From the NCBI RefSeq assembly GCF_000204055.1, contig NW_006768826.1:63626-127625 (forward strand): a stretch of DNA of 64,000 nt. The letters run 5' to 3'. This stretch comes from Melampsora larici-populina 98AG31. Its lineage: Eukaryota > Basidiomycota > Pucciniomycetes > Pucciniales > Melampsoraceae. This document shows, piece by piece, positions 24,481 to 36,057 of the stretch. The first letter of the stretch is position 1; each line of letters begins with the position of its first letter. Made by a program: the position numbers and the translations under genes. The notes beneath the pieces are model-generated. The model saw nothing but the letters and a program-made list of their open reading frames with translations, had not been told where the DNA came from and searched no databases.

Positions 24481-25331
24481 ATGAACAATCTCTTCAAAGC
24501 CTTGAGAATGGATTCATAGGAATTAATTTGATGTCAACTTCGATAAAAGATTGAACGGGTCTTGGTAAGATGAACCATTTACATTCTGGTACGCCTTGAG
24601 ATCGAGATGACGTCATTTCCAACTCGCGGTGATCAAAATATATCTAGCCAGAGGGGGTTTGTGAAAGAAATCAATATTATCGGTGATATTTCATCGAAGG
24701 GTAAGACCTCCTTTTGCAAAGGTTGGTTGATAGTTGAATAACTTTTCAACCGTTGAGCTTTTGCTTTAGCTCCAATCTAGACCCGTTTTTCATCCGCTCA
24801 TAAATGAACCCGCGGGAAGGTTGACCAACACCATGGTTTTCCAATGGTTTGACCAAATACAGTTGATCAACCGCTGAGCAAGTAGTTGATCAACCGCATT
24901 TAGTCAAACCATTAGAAAACCGGGGCCCGGGCAGTAAGCCCACAGAGTTTGAACCGGATCTCACCCGTTCAAAACTGAACTCCTCACCGCCGGTTGGTCA
25001 ACAAAAAATGACCTGGTGGTGTAGTGGATAGCTCCGATAGACAACAAGTCGTAGGAGGCCGGTCGCGTGGGACAGGGAAACTCCGAGCTCGTTATGATGG
25101 ACCATACCCTGTAGAAATTCTCAACTCAGGACGTGATTTCAAACTTCAACTCAGTCCCAACGATCATTCTCATCCGGTGTTTCATACCTCCAAACTTAAG
25201 AGGTATCACGAAATATCTGATCAACCAGAAAGAACAAGCATTGCGACCCTAAACGTGGTCTGGCCGCAACCGAAAACAACCCCAGAAGCCGCTCGAGAGG
25301 AGCCCTTGGGGCACGCTAGGAAATGTGGCGA

Positions 25332-25367
25332 GGGGGTGTGCATCACAGTCGATGCAGTAACACCCCC
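25332..25367 (+). other. Conserved hairpin, element A copy 1
   Basis: GGGGGTGT pairs with ACACCCCC, and GCATC pairs with GATGC inside, with a 6-nt loop. It is followed by GCAATGTGAG. It lies in the C-terminal coding part of pol (GVCITVDAVTPPQCE). The same structure recurs at 25587, 50388 and 50649. Confidence 0.75.
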
Positions 25368-25586
25368 GCAATGTGAGTGCGATACCCTTTCTCAGAATTT
25401 TAGTAACGACGCAGTTGGCAAGCTTTGTCTCCTCCTAAAACACAGTGAATCAACTCGAACCTATGACGACGCACAGGACAAACCGAGCGTACTGATTGCA
25501 GCCACGAAATTGGCTTTGCCCGTTCCGAAAACACTCCCTACAGGTCCTGGACCGGAACCATTGGGAAAAGCTAGGACAAGTGGCAA

Positions 25587-25622
25587 GGGGGTGTGCATCA
25601 CAGTTGATGCAGTAACACCCCC
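25587..25622 (+). other. Conserved hairpin, element A copy 2
   Basis: Same stem as copy 1 (GGGGGTGT/ACACCCCC and GCATC/GATGC) with one loop change, part of a duplicated coding segment (GVCITVDAVTPPQCE). Followed by GCAATGTGAG. Confidence 0.75.
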
Positions 25623-26120
25623 GCAATGTGAGTTCAATAGCGCACACTCATCCATACCTTGTTGAAACAGCTAGCAAGCAATTTTGCCTTCTACATAACA
25701 GGTTTTAGCAAATAATTTTCAACGGCGCAACGAACATACAAAGCACATCATTCAATTATCGCAAAAACAACATACAACATCATTAGCGTTCAATGCGACG
25801 ACTTCAAGAGCAAGAAAAATTAAATTACAAATTCAGTAACGCCTCAAGACCAATCAAAACGCTTCAAACAATTCAGCTTATGCATTTTATTCACTACAAA
25901 AGTTTCATTCAACACCTCATACCTTCCGGCCTTATTCAGTTTTGCTTTTTTTTCTCTTTCTCTATACTTTCTATTCTTTTTTTTTCATTTCTTGGGACGA
26001 GTTATGGTCAGTTATTGGGGCGAGTTATGCCGATTTTTTTTCCAAATTTTGTTACGACAATTTCCTTTTTTTTATCAAAAGCTTCACGATAGTATAGCGC
26101 GACAATTAATCATTCATTTT

Positions 26121-26133
26121 AAGGAAGGGAGGG
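26121..26133 (+). other. Polypurine tract of element A
   Basis: AAGGAAGGGAGGG directly precedes the 3' LTR. It is the expected plus-strand primer and is identical to the tract in element B. Confidence 0.85.
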
Positions 26134-26470
26134 TGTAAGGATACACATAGACATGTAGAGTCATCACAGTATGGGTTTAGCTAATGGGTTTAGATAGACA
26201 CATTGTATACATTCCTCTTCCACGCTGGCTCCGGATGATCCTTACTCTTCTGAGAGCCACTCCTGGGATCATTTGGAGCTAGGTGAGTTTCTTTATCTTT
26301 TACGGGTTTTCTTCTTTGATGGTTGGCTGACTCTTCTGAGAGCCACTCCTGGGATCATTTGGAGCTAGGCCTAGTTCGTAATACAAACCGAAGTCCTAAC
26401 TTAGCGCTCTCAAAAGAGTCTTGTCAGAGAGAATCCACCACCTTGGTGAAGGTCTTCAAAGGACCTTACA
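26134..26470 (+). repeat. 3' LTR of element A (337 bp)
   Basis: Starts TGTAAGG, ends CTTACA. Keeps both full copies of the CTCTTCTGAGAGCCACTCC block that the 5' LTR has partly lost. Confidence 0.95.
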
Positions 26471-26492
26471 GTTGGCCGCGAGCTTCGAGTCC

Positions 26493-26550
26493 GTTTTAAA
26501 CCTACATGTGTAGGTCACAAGTTGAATAACGCACGATCAGATGTATGATC
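26493..26550 (-). repeat. Helitron-like terminal hairpin motif (copy 1)
   Basis: GTTTTAAACCTACATGTGTAGGTC contains a perfect ACCTACA/TGTAGGT stem. About 50 bp (through AATAACGCACGA) match a second copy at 34476. It lies beyond the 3' side of the minus-strand Helitron gene, where a Helitron 3' hairpin is expected, but no clear CTRR end is seen. Confidence 0.45.
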
Positions 26551-27055
26551 CTAAGTATGAATCTTTCCCAAGTCACAGCCAATCCGTGATAAAATTTGCA
26601 TATCTGTGTGGATCTGATTAGCGTGCCTGTGAAGATGTTTAGCAATCTTTAGGATCGACAACTTCTTCACACTGTGCCGCCAGTGGTTGTAAGCGAATCA
26701 CAAGGCAATACGTGCAGGCCACTTGCTCTTCATGCATAGAGACAATGCTTAAGAACTTCGCGAGCTGCATATCGGGCGCGCTAAGTGCCCGTAAAATAGA
26801 AGAATGAACTGGCAAGCTCAAATGTGTCATTTGTTCCAGAAATTGGGCAAAGATTTTACCAAGCTAAATCAATGACTTTGAATTGATCAACTCGCTATTT
26901 AACTCTTTTAGCTTGACAAACGAGTGCTCAGCTTTCTTCAGGAGTAAGGCTAGTCTCGCGGGATGCAGTATATTATCTTAAAATAACTCATGTTTTCGTA
27001 AACTCCAGCAAAAATACTCCCCAAGCCGAGTTTTGTGTGAAAAACATGTATAAAT

Positions 27056-30000
27056 TTAATCTATCAAGACCGGGTGATACACGATGTTCTGGGTCACTAA
27101 GTCTTCCGACATTGAGGTTATGCACACGTGAACGTTGGACGCATTGGTACATCTAGACAAAGCGACATATAGTTGACCATGTGCAAAGACTGGTTTGGGT
27201 AATAATACTGTTACCTTTTCGAGGCTCTGACCTTGACTTTTGTTGATTGTCATGCAAAAAGCTGGCACAACAGGGAATTGATATTGATTAAAAGGTATTG
27301 GGCAATCGTCATCCCCTCTATGCGAAAGCAATATTTTTGGTAGACTGACTGCCTTCCCCTTGTGTTCTCCTGTCAAGATTCTGCATTGAAGTGCATGTTC
27401 TTGCCAATCTGTAATTAAAAGCCGCGTTCCATTGCAAAGTCCGTCGCCCAAATTTAAGTTACGCAGTACCATTACCGTTGCACCAACTTTTAGGTTGAGG
27501 ACGTGAGTTGGGAAGCCCGGGAAGTTGAAAGAGTTCAATACGTCGGCGGAGACACCTTTGTACAAGCTATCATCCATAGTGTCGGTTGAAATTGAAGTGC
27601 GCAGTCTCCCAGGTAGTAAGTTCATAACGTGATTGTTCACGGATCGCACTGTAACATTGAGCGGGGTTATCAAGCAACGAGATGCGTACAGATTCGTCAA
27701 AGCATGCCAGTCGCTAGCGTCGACGAGATCATTAACTCCATTATACTCTTCTTCGACTATTTCGGGTTGGAATATTGTTGGGGGACGCAAGATTGATACG
27801 TTGCAGTACATGATGGAGGCTGCACAAACATAATCCTCTTGTAACGTGCCTGAACCTAAGTCGAGTAGCCATTTGGCAAAGTTCACATTCATAGGGTTTT
27901 GACGGTATTCTAGTCCCCCGAGCCAAATATTGACCGTTAGTTTGAATTTTTGTATGTCTGACCATAGGTAGGAAGCTTTGAGGGTAGCATTAGCTTGACT
28001 AAAAAGGTTGCCTCTTCGAACTATAGGCAATGTTTGACGGAAATCGCCTTCAAACAGTCGGACAATATCAGTACGACTCTAAACAAACGGTCTTTCTCAT
28101 GACCAGTATAATCGTCACTTACCTGCAAATAAGATCACCTTTCCGCCAAACGGGAGGTCTATCCCGGTTAAGTCACGTAGAGTCCTATCTACGCTTTCGA
28201 CCGCGTGGCGATGTTGCATCGCCACTTCATCCCAGACAATGAAAGAAACGGCCCGGAGCATACGTCCTAACTTTGTATTAGGCGATATTGGACAAACAGA
28301 ATCCGCGAAGATTGGGATCGGAATTTTAAATGTACTGTGTGCGGTGCCCCCATTTAGCAAAAGCAAGGATGCGATTCCCGCGGCTGACACAGCCTCAAAA
28401 GGGATTTCGTTACCATTACAAAAGTGGAGTATGGTATTGAGTACAAAAGTTTTTCCTGTGCCCCCAGGCCCGTCTAGGAAAACCATATGCGCCTCATTGG
28501 CTTGTATAGCATCAATCACGCTGTCGACTACTTGTCGTTGTTCATTTGTCAGCTGACAAGACATGGTTTCGTACTTAGTTCTGCTTCCGCTGGGTTGAAC
28601 AGCAAACGTGGTGTTGATGCCTTCCCCGTCCGGTAAACCAAGTTCAAGAATTAGTTGTCTATCTACAGGCATGAGTCCTACAGATTCTAGATCACTATCC
28701 ATGCGAAAAAGTGTTTTTTTGAGCAAATGAAGAGCGTAGTTTTGAATATGTTTGCGACTCGGCATAGCTCGAGGATTCAATCTTAAAATCTTATACTCGC
28801 AGTCGTCTGAAAGAGCTTCGATATGTTCGGACCATAGGTGCACCGGGTCTGATGGCGCGCTATGGCAGAGGATGATAGCTACCATTTGCCTGAGTTGATG
28901 TCCCGTCTTCCAAACCGCGGCCTCGATAATTGATTCGTGATAATGTCTGTCGTTTAGAAGAAGGCCATGTTGATCTGCAGCCTCACGAAAGGTATTGTAC
29001 ACTATTCCATTGACAGTCCTAAGAGATGCAAATGAGGTCGGTCCTGCGATGTGCTGTAGCAAAAGGCGTAGGTAATAAACGTCCCCACGTCTGACCCCAG
29101 CATAGTAAATTTGGCCTATAGATTCTAGTTTGTTTTTTCTTGCTTGTAATATTTTTGTTTCTTTAACCCATCTAAAATGTTTAGGCATATCCTGATATTT
29201 AATTGATCTTATTGTTTCTTGCAATCTTGGGAGTCTGCAATTTTCCCGGAATAACCTGAAGTATTCAGTTAAAGTCGTTCGTTGGGCGCGGCCTGTGTCC
29301 ATTGCCCTACAAAGCCCAGCCTCATTGAGATAATAAACAGTCTGGGCATCTTCCAAATGTAAATTAAGCCTTTGAATTGCTGGGTATCAACCAGAGATCT
29401 CGTACTGCAGAAGCCTCCACACAGCTGGTAAAAAACAAATTAGTCAAATCGTCACATGAAGACATTACGGCGCTTACCTTCCGGTGCACTCAAAAAACGT
29501 GCGTTGAGAAAAGCCAATACTTCATCCCTATTTGTCTGTTCCTCGACCCTTGCCATGGTCCGATCGTGCCCTTTCAAGATGTATTTGAACAAATATTTCA
29601 CTGCTTGGATGCTTGCTGCGACTTCGACGTTCATATGGCATTGGTATTTGAGCATTAAAAATCGATTATAAGGAACCACACTGCCGTTGTCAAAGCGATG
29701 GCCCGCATTGACGCAGTATCTTCCATTGTTAGGGCGCTTGTAAGTTGGATATTGATTATCTGGCAGAGAGGTTGATTCGCAGAAAGGCTTGGGATAGCCA
29801 ATTTTGCATTCTCTTCCGTTCCAACACTTGTAGTTTTGGCAAGGTCCATGCATCATGTGATGTCCCACAAGACGAAATAAGTCTGGCTCCATCTCAGGGT
29901 CTGGGAGTTGAGCGGAAATTAAACAATCCACCATTTCTGGCGTGGTTGGTCGCGAGGCTGGGTCCAAAAACAGGATCAAATGAGCGTGGGGAAGACCCCT

Positions 30001-31608
30001 CTTTTGAAACTCAATTGAATAGACATAAGCTTTGAATTTTCCAAGTTGGCCCCATTTTGTAACGTCACTGAGTAAAGCGTGAAAGCGTAAATGAAATGCC
30101 CGGGCAACGAGATCAGGCCGATCGTCTGGAATTTGATTGTCTTCCAAGGCTTTGGTGATTTCATTCCATTGCTGATTAGCTGTCATCGTGATAAATAAGC
30201 TAGGATGACCATACTCTGCCACCAGGCTCATGGCGTCTTGGTGAAGGGCTTGCATATTCCAGGGCCCACCTGCGAAGCTGGAAGGTAAAGCAATCCTTCG
30301 GCCGACGATCTCATCGTCTACCTCGTTACCCAGAGTTTCAACTATACCATTATATAGCTCAGCCCTAAGTTCCTTCTGATGGAAGCGAATAAAGTTTAAT
30401 CGAGCATGTTCAACGCAAACATAAATGTCCACGGCAAATTCTTGGAACAGGAAGCCTGATGCTAGAATGACGGAATACGTTGGCCGCTTGAACAAGAGAT
30501 ACGCGAACCATTTGAGGCAAGTGACCGATCCCTCTGGGTCTAATCGTCAAAAACATAGGTTACGATTTGTATACATTGTTATGAAGCAGGGATTTACTTA
30601 CTCTCTTCCGTTGGGTTTGTGTATGAATCGTGCCATAGCTGAGACCCATAGAGGAATAACAGCGGATATCAAAGTGCGAAGTAAGCTGTATGTAATTCCG
30701 AAATTGGTTCGATCAACCCGGATTGTCTTCGAAGGATGATGTCACGACCATGACGCCCAATTTCGCCATCCCCTTCAATTATTGTGGCAACTTCATTTGC
30801 GGTCGGTCGATTGTACCTCCTATGATCAGTTCCGGGGACAGTCACTGTGTTAATGCGAAGCGTGCGCACGGGTCCAGTCGAATTACAAACCGCTGCGGCT
30901 GATCGGAAGGTTTGAGCCTAGGGATTGTTCTCGTACATGAAGTCCTGGAATTGAAGCATAATGTCATGCTGAAGCCGAGTCACCCGCGCACGCTCAACAC
31001 GCAACGAGGCTTCGTGTTCGCCTCCGCCTCCGTAGATGTAGATTTGTGCAAATCCTGGGTGGTTTTCAGGCATGGGCATCAATGAGCCAATGAGGTGGAA
31101 CATTTGACCATTAATCCAAACGATGGAGTGGCCACGTTTGCCCAAAACTGAGCCGTCAACTTTTGCCCCGAGAGACGTGAAAGAGAGAGCACTGTTGTAT
31201 TTCTGGATGTCCTCGCGAAAGTCTCGGCATCCTACAAAAGTCTCTTCAGTTTAGGACTACCAAGTCAAAGAATTAAAAGGAAGACTTACTCTGGTCATCA
31301 CCTCTTAGAAGTTCCTTGTAAAATTCTGGGATTTCTTCACCAACATCATCGGGAAAATACTTCAAAGGCAAATCAACCTGCCCATGGTTGCAACAATTGC
31401 GGAAAGTAGCCGTTAACGCATTGGTATCCTTGACCCTACGTTCAGCTTTCCATCTAAATGCACCACATTCATTGCATTGATCATTCATAGGACCAAGGCG
31501 GAATGGAATTTCGCCGCGAAAGTGGTGGAGTAAATTGGCCTCCGATCCGAACTCCTCTGCACGAATTGCAGGGCCATTGTTTTGCCGGCGCATAGCCCCC
31601 CGAGGCAT
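27056..31608 (-). pseudogene. Helitron Rep-helicase gene, decayed
   Basis: Start MPRGAMRRQNNGPAIRAEEF at 31608. Blocks in order: Cys zinc-binding start (CNECGAFRWKAE), GFAQIYIYGG, RPTANEVATIIEG, the Rep domain with FITMTANQQWNEI, the HUH motif KRGLPHAHLILFLDP (about 29980) and KYLFKYILKGHD with the tyrosines (about 29570), then the PIF1-type helicase with Walker A GPGGTGKTF (about 28460), Walker B IVWDEVAM, and MTINKSQGQSLEK near the C-terminus. Well-formed introns follow residues at 31290, 30590, 29480 and 28127 (for example VILFAG joined to DFRQTLP). The frame has a TAG at 30918-30920, a TGA at 30669-30671 (in AYFAL.YPLLF) and a TGA at 29387-29389, so this copy is not intact. Helitrons move by rolling-circle replication. 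Confidence 0.9.
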
Positions 31609-32898
31609 ATTATCTGTAGTATGCTAAAAAGGGTTATAGTTTAAGGGCGAAACTGAAATTTGTATTAGGTGTAGTGAAGGTATTGGAGCAGGTTACTTAA
31701 AAGTGTTTTGAAACCTCTGGGTTGTGCGTGTTTGAAGATGCGAGTAGTGACACTCAAACGCATACAAAATGTAATGATTTCTTGGTTCCTAGGTAATCGT
31801 TGGTTAGTGGGTGCCCTAATGAAACACATCATTTCGGCTTATGATTCGTTGCGAGTGACTCTGACATCCCAAGGTTTGATCAGGATCGCATGCGGATTGT
31901 AAGGATCTTTTGGGTACGTACCTGGTTTGGTGGATGGTTCAAGTAGAGTGAGTATTGAGCCTAAACCCTGGGCATCGTGCCCAGGAATTCGGAGCCAAGT
32001 TGCAGTCGCAGTGCCAAACAATTCCCCTTCTGCTAGTCACTCAGCACCGCCTATCGATTGAGCTTCAGATTGTGATTCCATCGCATGAAAATTCAAGTTT
32101 ATATGTAGGTTGATCAATGAGCCATAACCTATTTAGGTCTGTGTCTATATAAGTTCCATGTCTGGTTTGGGGATACTGTTGGAGCCAAGCAGATGTTAAT
32201 ATTAAGCGTTTTCAAGTTTGATAATGCGTCAAAGTAGTGTGATGTCGATTGTTATGGAGGATGGTCTTACATTCGGGTGTATTTTTGGAAAGGTTATTGC
32301 CCCACAAGGCCGCGAATTGTCAAATTCATATTTTCCGAACTCTTTACAATAAGCGTGTCGGAAGCTTAAGAAAAGTCCTTGTGGGTGGCAGCAAGGAGGT
32401 AATCATTTTCTCCCTGATGCTGCTACGCTTGATTCGAGCGACATCATTGCTTTCTGACAGAAATGTGGCAAGATATGCATGTGTCTGCGTTAATGGGTTC
32501 GTATTGATCATGAAGTGATTTGTGTAACTTTGTTATCGGGGATTCAAAATGACTCACCAAGTCAATGAAATCACAAGTTTCGTGTATGAAGGAATCCGAA
32601 TTTGACTTAGATTGGCAGGCAGTTGGTATTGATTTTGCACCGATAAGCTTGTGAAGATTTGTGATTTGTCACCGACGACGGCTAGATGAATGCCACGGAT
32701 CTTATTGCGTATTGCTGTGAAATTCCCTGATGTTGTAGCGAATTGCCATGTGTTGAGCCTCAGAGATTGATTTTATCCCATATACGGGTTCAAGGATATG
32801 GTAGTCTCGCTGAGCTCATATAAAACCAGCACTTAACCACGATACTCCCCACTTGTGCCCCAAAGTCATTCAGCCTGCCTCCCAAAACGTAGAAATCA
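31609..32898. other. No convincing gene; probable Helitron 5' region and flank
   Basis: The 5' end of the Helitron should lie here on the minus strand, but I could not fix a TC terminus. A TATA-like CATATAAAACC at about 32816-32826 precedes the next gene. Confidence 0.35.
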
Positions 32899-33553
32899 TG
32901 CCTTCTCAGTCCAAATATGTTTTAACATTAAGCAGCGTCCACGATCATAGTATCCATAACAGTTCTGCTGAACAATCCGCAAGATCAATGTATTTTGCTA
33001 CGACACAAATCATTGCGAGATTTTCGAATATCCAAGAAAAACACGGTGGCTTACCACTCCAATATACAATTCACTTTGTCGACCAAGAGATGCCATATCT
33101 ACGCATCAAACTTATCATTATCCCACGTATATTACGATCAATAACGACTGCCATAGCTTCTATGGCGTTGTTGGACTGTGTAGTTGAACCTGAGAGTGGG
33201 ATTTTGAGGTAAGATACTTGTTTGTTTCCTGCTGTTTCGAGTTAGAACTAATGAGGCCCTTGTAAACCGCGGTGCATGACTAATTTGATGGAAATTGAAG
33301 CAGACCACCAATGAAAACAATTTCTGAAACAAAGTTTCCAGGATTTCCCGTTCAAGAGCAGGGCCTAACATCGGTTATACAGTCCCCCAGATTGAGACGT
33401 TACTCAAGTATTACTAAGGGCGAAATACCCTTGCATTTTCAATCTTTCTCTGTCGAGTATCAGAAACGGGGCGTTCCTCACGTTCATTTGTTTATGTGCT
33501 CTCATTGTTGCAGGAAGAACATCGGTACACGGGCTCCATATTACAAATTGTGA
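32899..33553 (+). CDS. Small gene with a Helitron Rep scrap fused at its 3' end
   Basis: ATG at 32899 (MPSQSKYVLTLSSVHDHS), exon 1 to 33208 with donor GTAAGA, acceptor GCAG before ACCACC at about 33305, and exon 2 to the stop at 33551-33553. The first part (QEKHGGLPLQYTIHFVDQEM, LRIKLIIIPRI) is not a family I know. From about 33430 the same frame reads PLHFQSFSVEYQKRGVPHVH, which is the HUH region of a Helitron Rep protein (compare KRGLPHAHL at about 29980), then stops. It may be a host gene truncated by, or fused to, Helitron sequence. A TATA-like element lies about 75 bp upstream of the ATG. Expression unknown. Confidence 0.45.
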
Positions 33554-34475
33554 AGTTTTGCCTTAATGTTGTGTCTCGAGTTTGGAGATTGTGTTGAAGC
33601 TTGTTGAAGACGTGTGGTATTGTATTTGTTATCGAGAGGGTGTTACAAAACATTTTGAGTCTTTCGGTAGTAACTTGTTAAATAGAAAGTTGGCTTCGTG
33701 GTTTGTTAAGCATTATCGTAGATATTCATGTTAGCTTATGTTATTGGGACTGCCCACGTCCCGGGTGCTTTTGGCCTCGTATCTAATACAACAACTGTGA
33801 CGTTGTGTCCGCTGCTCCTTTCCATCATCCCTCATGGGCCAATGCGGAAGTCCCCGGTTGACAAAAAGCGCCACCGAACGCCATTGCATTCGTAATATGG
33901 GCTCAATTGAAGAAGTTGCTGGTCCCTGTGATGTTTGTCTGTCCCCCTGGTGACTTCATCAGCGCGGGGGTTGGGCCTTCAAACCCGCCCTTAAGAGTGA
34001 ACGTTGATTGCATTAGGGTTCAAGACACTGTACAATTTCCATCGACTTCGTTATCAGGCTGTGGTCTTTAGGCTCCGATATAATCTTTTGGTTGTTTCGA
34101 GCGTCAAGTAGTACGGCAAACAAGACCTGGAGTGGCAAAACAAAGACCATTGCCACGTGGCATGTGTTAATCTTAGGTTAGCTTTGTTGTTGGGCCCCAG
34201 TTTAGTCTATGAGCCACGTCTCATAGTTAAACATTGGTACTGGGAAATAATCAAACAGAGACATGAGGATTGTATACAAGTTATCATTGAAGTAAGACAA
34301 ATAGACCATTGGCACCAAAATTGTATTATTAAAATGCGTTGACGTGGGAAAAAGTACATTTCCGGGACCGGAATCGTGATCTTTGATCTTCACACCCCAA
34401 ATAACTATAGCTGTCTGGTGACTCGATATAGATGGTGATGAATGGGTAAGTGACACTCAAACAAGGTCCCAGTCG
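33554..34475. other. No convincing gene
   Basis: About 0.9 kb between the Rep scrap and the second terminal motif. No supported reading frame. Confidence 0.4.
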
Positions 34476-34540
34476 CGTTTTACACCTAATTTTGTAGGTC
34501 GAGAACAAATTTTAATTACGCAACGAATGTTACAACAATT
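34476..34540 (-). repeat. Helitron-like terminal hairpin motif (copy 2)
   Basis: GTTTTACACCTAATTTTGTAGGTC, then AATTACGCAACGA, matches the motif at 26493 over about 50 bp, with an ACCTA/TAGGT stem kept. It lies on the 3' side of the minus-strand gene 34813-36057, the same relation as copy 1 to the Helitron gene. Confidence 0.45.
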
Positions 34541-34812
34541 AGGATTATTTGGGCTTAATCAATGTGAAAAATGGGCAAAGCGGCTACAATTGAATCACGA
34601 GACATATCAATATATGAGGAACAAAAGAAGCCTTTTAAAATGAAGTCAAGAGCATGTTGGTTTTGATCATTGCTGATCAATTTAGATACCAAAAACCCTG
34701 GAGTTCCAAAGAGAAAAGTTAAATTGTGCTTGTTAGTGACTTCTCGCTAAATTTATAGGCTTTGATGGTGAATGGACCCAACGTACATCAATGTTAGTCT
34801 GTGAACAGGTGT

Positions 34813-36057
34813 TTATTCTTGAGTAGTCAAGTCAAGGGTTGAGGTACTCGATGTCCTTCGTGCAGGGCGTGCTCGGACCCTTGGTTTGGCGGCAGCTGTA
34901 TTAGGCCTCTTTTTGCTCACTGGGGCTTGTCCAGGCGGACCGACATAGTCACTACCAGTAGGGGAAGGTGGAGCTTGTGGAAAGTCCGCAGGCTCAGCCT
35001 CTATGGTAGAGGCAAGCCCCGCTGGAACGATTGGCGACTTGAATGGCGCAGTTACAGATTTTGGTACAAACCTAATTGATGTAAGCCAGTGGGGCGTCAG
35101 ATGATCATACTTATATGTTCTAATCTACATTGTCATACTTCTTTGGCTTCGGACGGCCGGACGCTTCACCGCTTCCTTCGATTTTGATCCTCTTCTCAGC
35201 AAACTCGCTGGGGTCTTGATGCCCCAAGGTAGTTGAAGCTCTGTTCACCTGTGAACGTTGAAGCATGAATGTAGAATGTGACATACAATGACCACGTAGC
35301 AACGCGTTTCTTCATTGTAGTCTTTGAGATAACCATGAAATTGGCACTCGCGGCCTTGTTTGAGGATTCGAGGGATGCCGGATAAGTATTTGTAGGGTCG
35401 AATTTGGTACTCGACGTAAAAGACGGGCGCGGGCTTTACCTGTGGATATAAGACGAAAATTAGGCTATTGTGATCTTGATTTTGTTAATGTGAACTCACC
35501 GAGGGGTGGTAATCCGTGTGTTTTACAGTAGCTACAATGGTCTTGACAGCTTCTCCACTGTCCGTTTGAAGGTTTTGAACACAGTCCTCAATAACATGGC
35601 CGAGTTTGATGACAATGCCCATTCCAGTTACGCCAATGTTGTCTACCAAATCACCTTTAAAATCGTCGGCTGGTCCAACCGCCGCGTAGTCCGAGCCTTC
35701 GAAATAGAAGGCATCTTTGAGGGTTTCTGTAGTGTTGCTAGGAAAGAAGTAGCCTCTGAGGAAGTAAATGAATCGTTCCTTCAGAGCTAAAGACTCTGGG
35801 CCATATCCAAGTGCCCTGATTTCGTATCGTGTGGGTTCGCCTCCATCGGCACCACCACAATTTATAGAGATGGCATAGGTCCTGTATTCAGCCTTTTGTT
35901 TCAAATCAGTTGAAACCTAGATCCAATGAGTATGTCAGATAATTGCACGATGTATGTTTGATTTGGTAAGGAGAGAGTGACTGACCTGTTCCTCAATTTC
36001 AAAGTTGCCAGAAAAGTAAACTCCATGACCGGTAGTTTTGTTTAAATCTCCAGACAT
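34813..36057 (-). CDS. Orphan five-exon gene, 336 aa, possible OB-fold protein, Helitron-associated
   Basis: Exons 36057-35986, 35916-35500, 35439-35287, 35248-35139 and 35071-34813. All junctions are GT..AG (donors GTCAGT, GTGAGT, GTATGT, GTATGA), phases agree, and the total is 1011 nt with no internal stop. It starts MSGDLNKTTGHGVYFSGNFE. The body has GYGPESLALKERFIYFLRGY, IGVTGMGIVIKLGHVIED and FYVEYQIRPYKYLSGIPRI, then CQFHGYLKDYN. The tail (last about 85 residues) is Pro-rich and ends in a basic patch (KKRPN, KPRVRARPARR) and STSTLDLTTQE. Alternating beta-rich segments recall OB folds of single-strand DNA-binding proteins, but this is a guess without a profile search. The intact frame contrasts with the decayed elements around it. 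A Helitron-like terminal motif lies 3' of it. Confidence 0.65.

Larger units (their letters stand above)
16179..25021 (-). mobile_element. DNA transposon (CACTA/KDZ-like, two genes) nested in element A pol, TSD TA
   Basis: Inverted ends CACCACCAGGTCA (16179-16191) and TGACCTGGTGGTG (25009-25021). Comparison with element B gives the uninterrupted site, with TA duplicated (16177-16178, 25022-25023). The outer 250 bp at both ends are packed with short CAACCG/CGGTTG and GGTTGA/TCAACC words in both orientations, as expected for subterminal transposase-binding repeats. It carries two minus-strand genes (20358-24480 and 16921-19133), comparable to the two-gene layout of En/Spm (TnpD and TnpA). Superfamily is inferred: the transposase looks CACTA/KDZ-like, but the 2-bp duplication is short for CACTA. 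Confidence 0.85.
11163..25665 (+). pseudogene. Gag-pol polyprotein of element A, four TGA codons and interrupted by DNA transposon
   Basis: One frame runs from ATG 11163 (MSGGHSLNPDNY) through gag, a Cys cluster (CAVCKERCNNPGC), and pol to 16178, and resumes at 25022-25665. Gag has a coiled-coil-like stretch (LRVEVERLKLQNKTLA). Pol has the protease motif IDSGAG (about 13284), reverse transcriptase YIDD (14312-14323), RNase H TDASGNG (about 14770), the integrase zinc-binding region (HEALGHLG...CDSCQRN, about 15340-15470) and the DDE triad (D at 15543; GDRDKAW; GRSEQSN). Four in-frame TGA codons (12048, 12144, 12162, 12834) stand where element B or context has CGA (Arg). No frameshift was noted. 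The frame continues in register across the nested insertion when one TA is ignored. No chromodomain was recognised after the integrase. Confidence 0.9.
10636..26470 (+). mobile_element. Ty3/gypsy LTR retrotransposon A, split by a nested DNA transposon, TSD GTTGG
   Basis: LTRs at 10636-10968 and 26134-26470 both start TGTAAGGATACAC and end CCTTACA. The 5-bp duplication GTTGG flanks it (10631-10635, 26471-26475). A polypurine tract AAGGAAGGGAGGG sits immediately before the 3' LTR. Without the 8.84-kb insertion at 16179-25021 its length is about 7.0 kb, matching element B at 44458-51464. The LTRs differ by indels: the 5' copy has an extra 13-bp GGGTTTAGTTAAT unit and lacks about 18 bp of an internal repeat. 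Confidence 0.95.

Noticed and set aside
25450..25655. Minus-strand frames over the gypsy C-terminus
   Set aside because: Shadows caused by the duplicated hairpin segment in pol.
26493..34540. Assigning exact Helitron termini (TC...CTRR)
   Set aside because: The shared hairpin motif is convincing, but neither a CTRR end nor a matching TC end could be fixed by eye.
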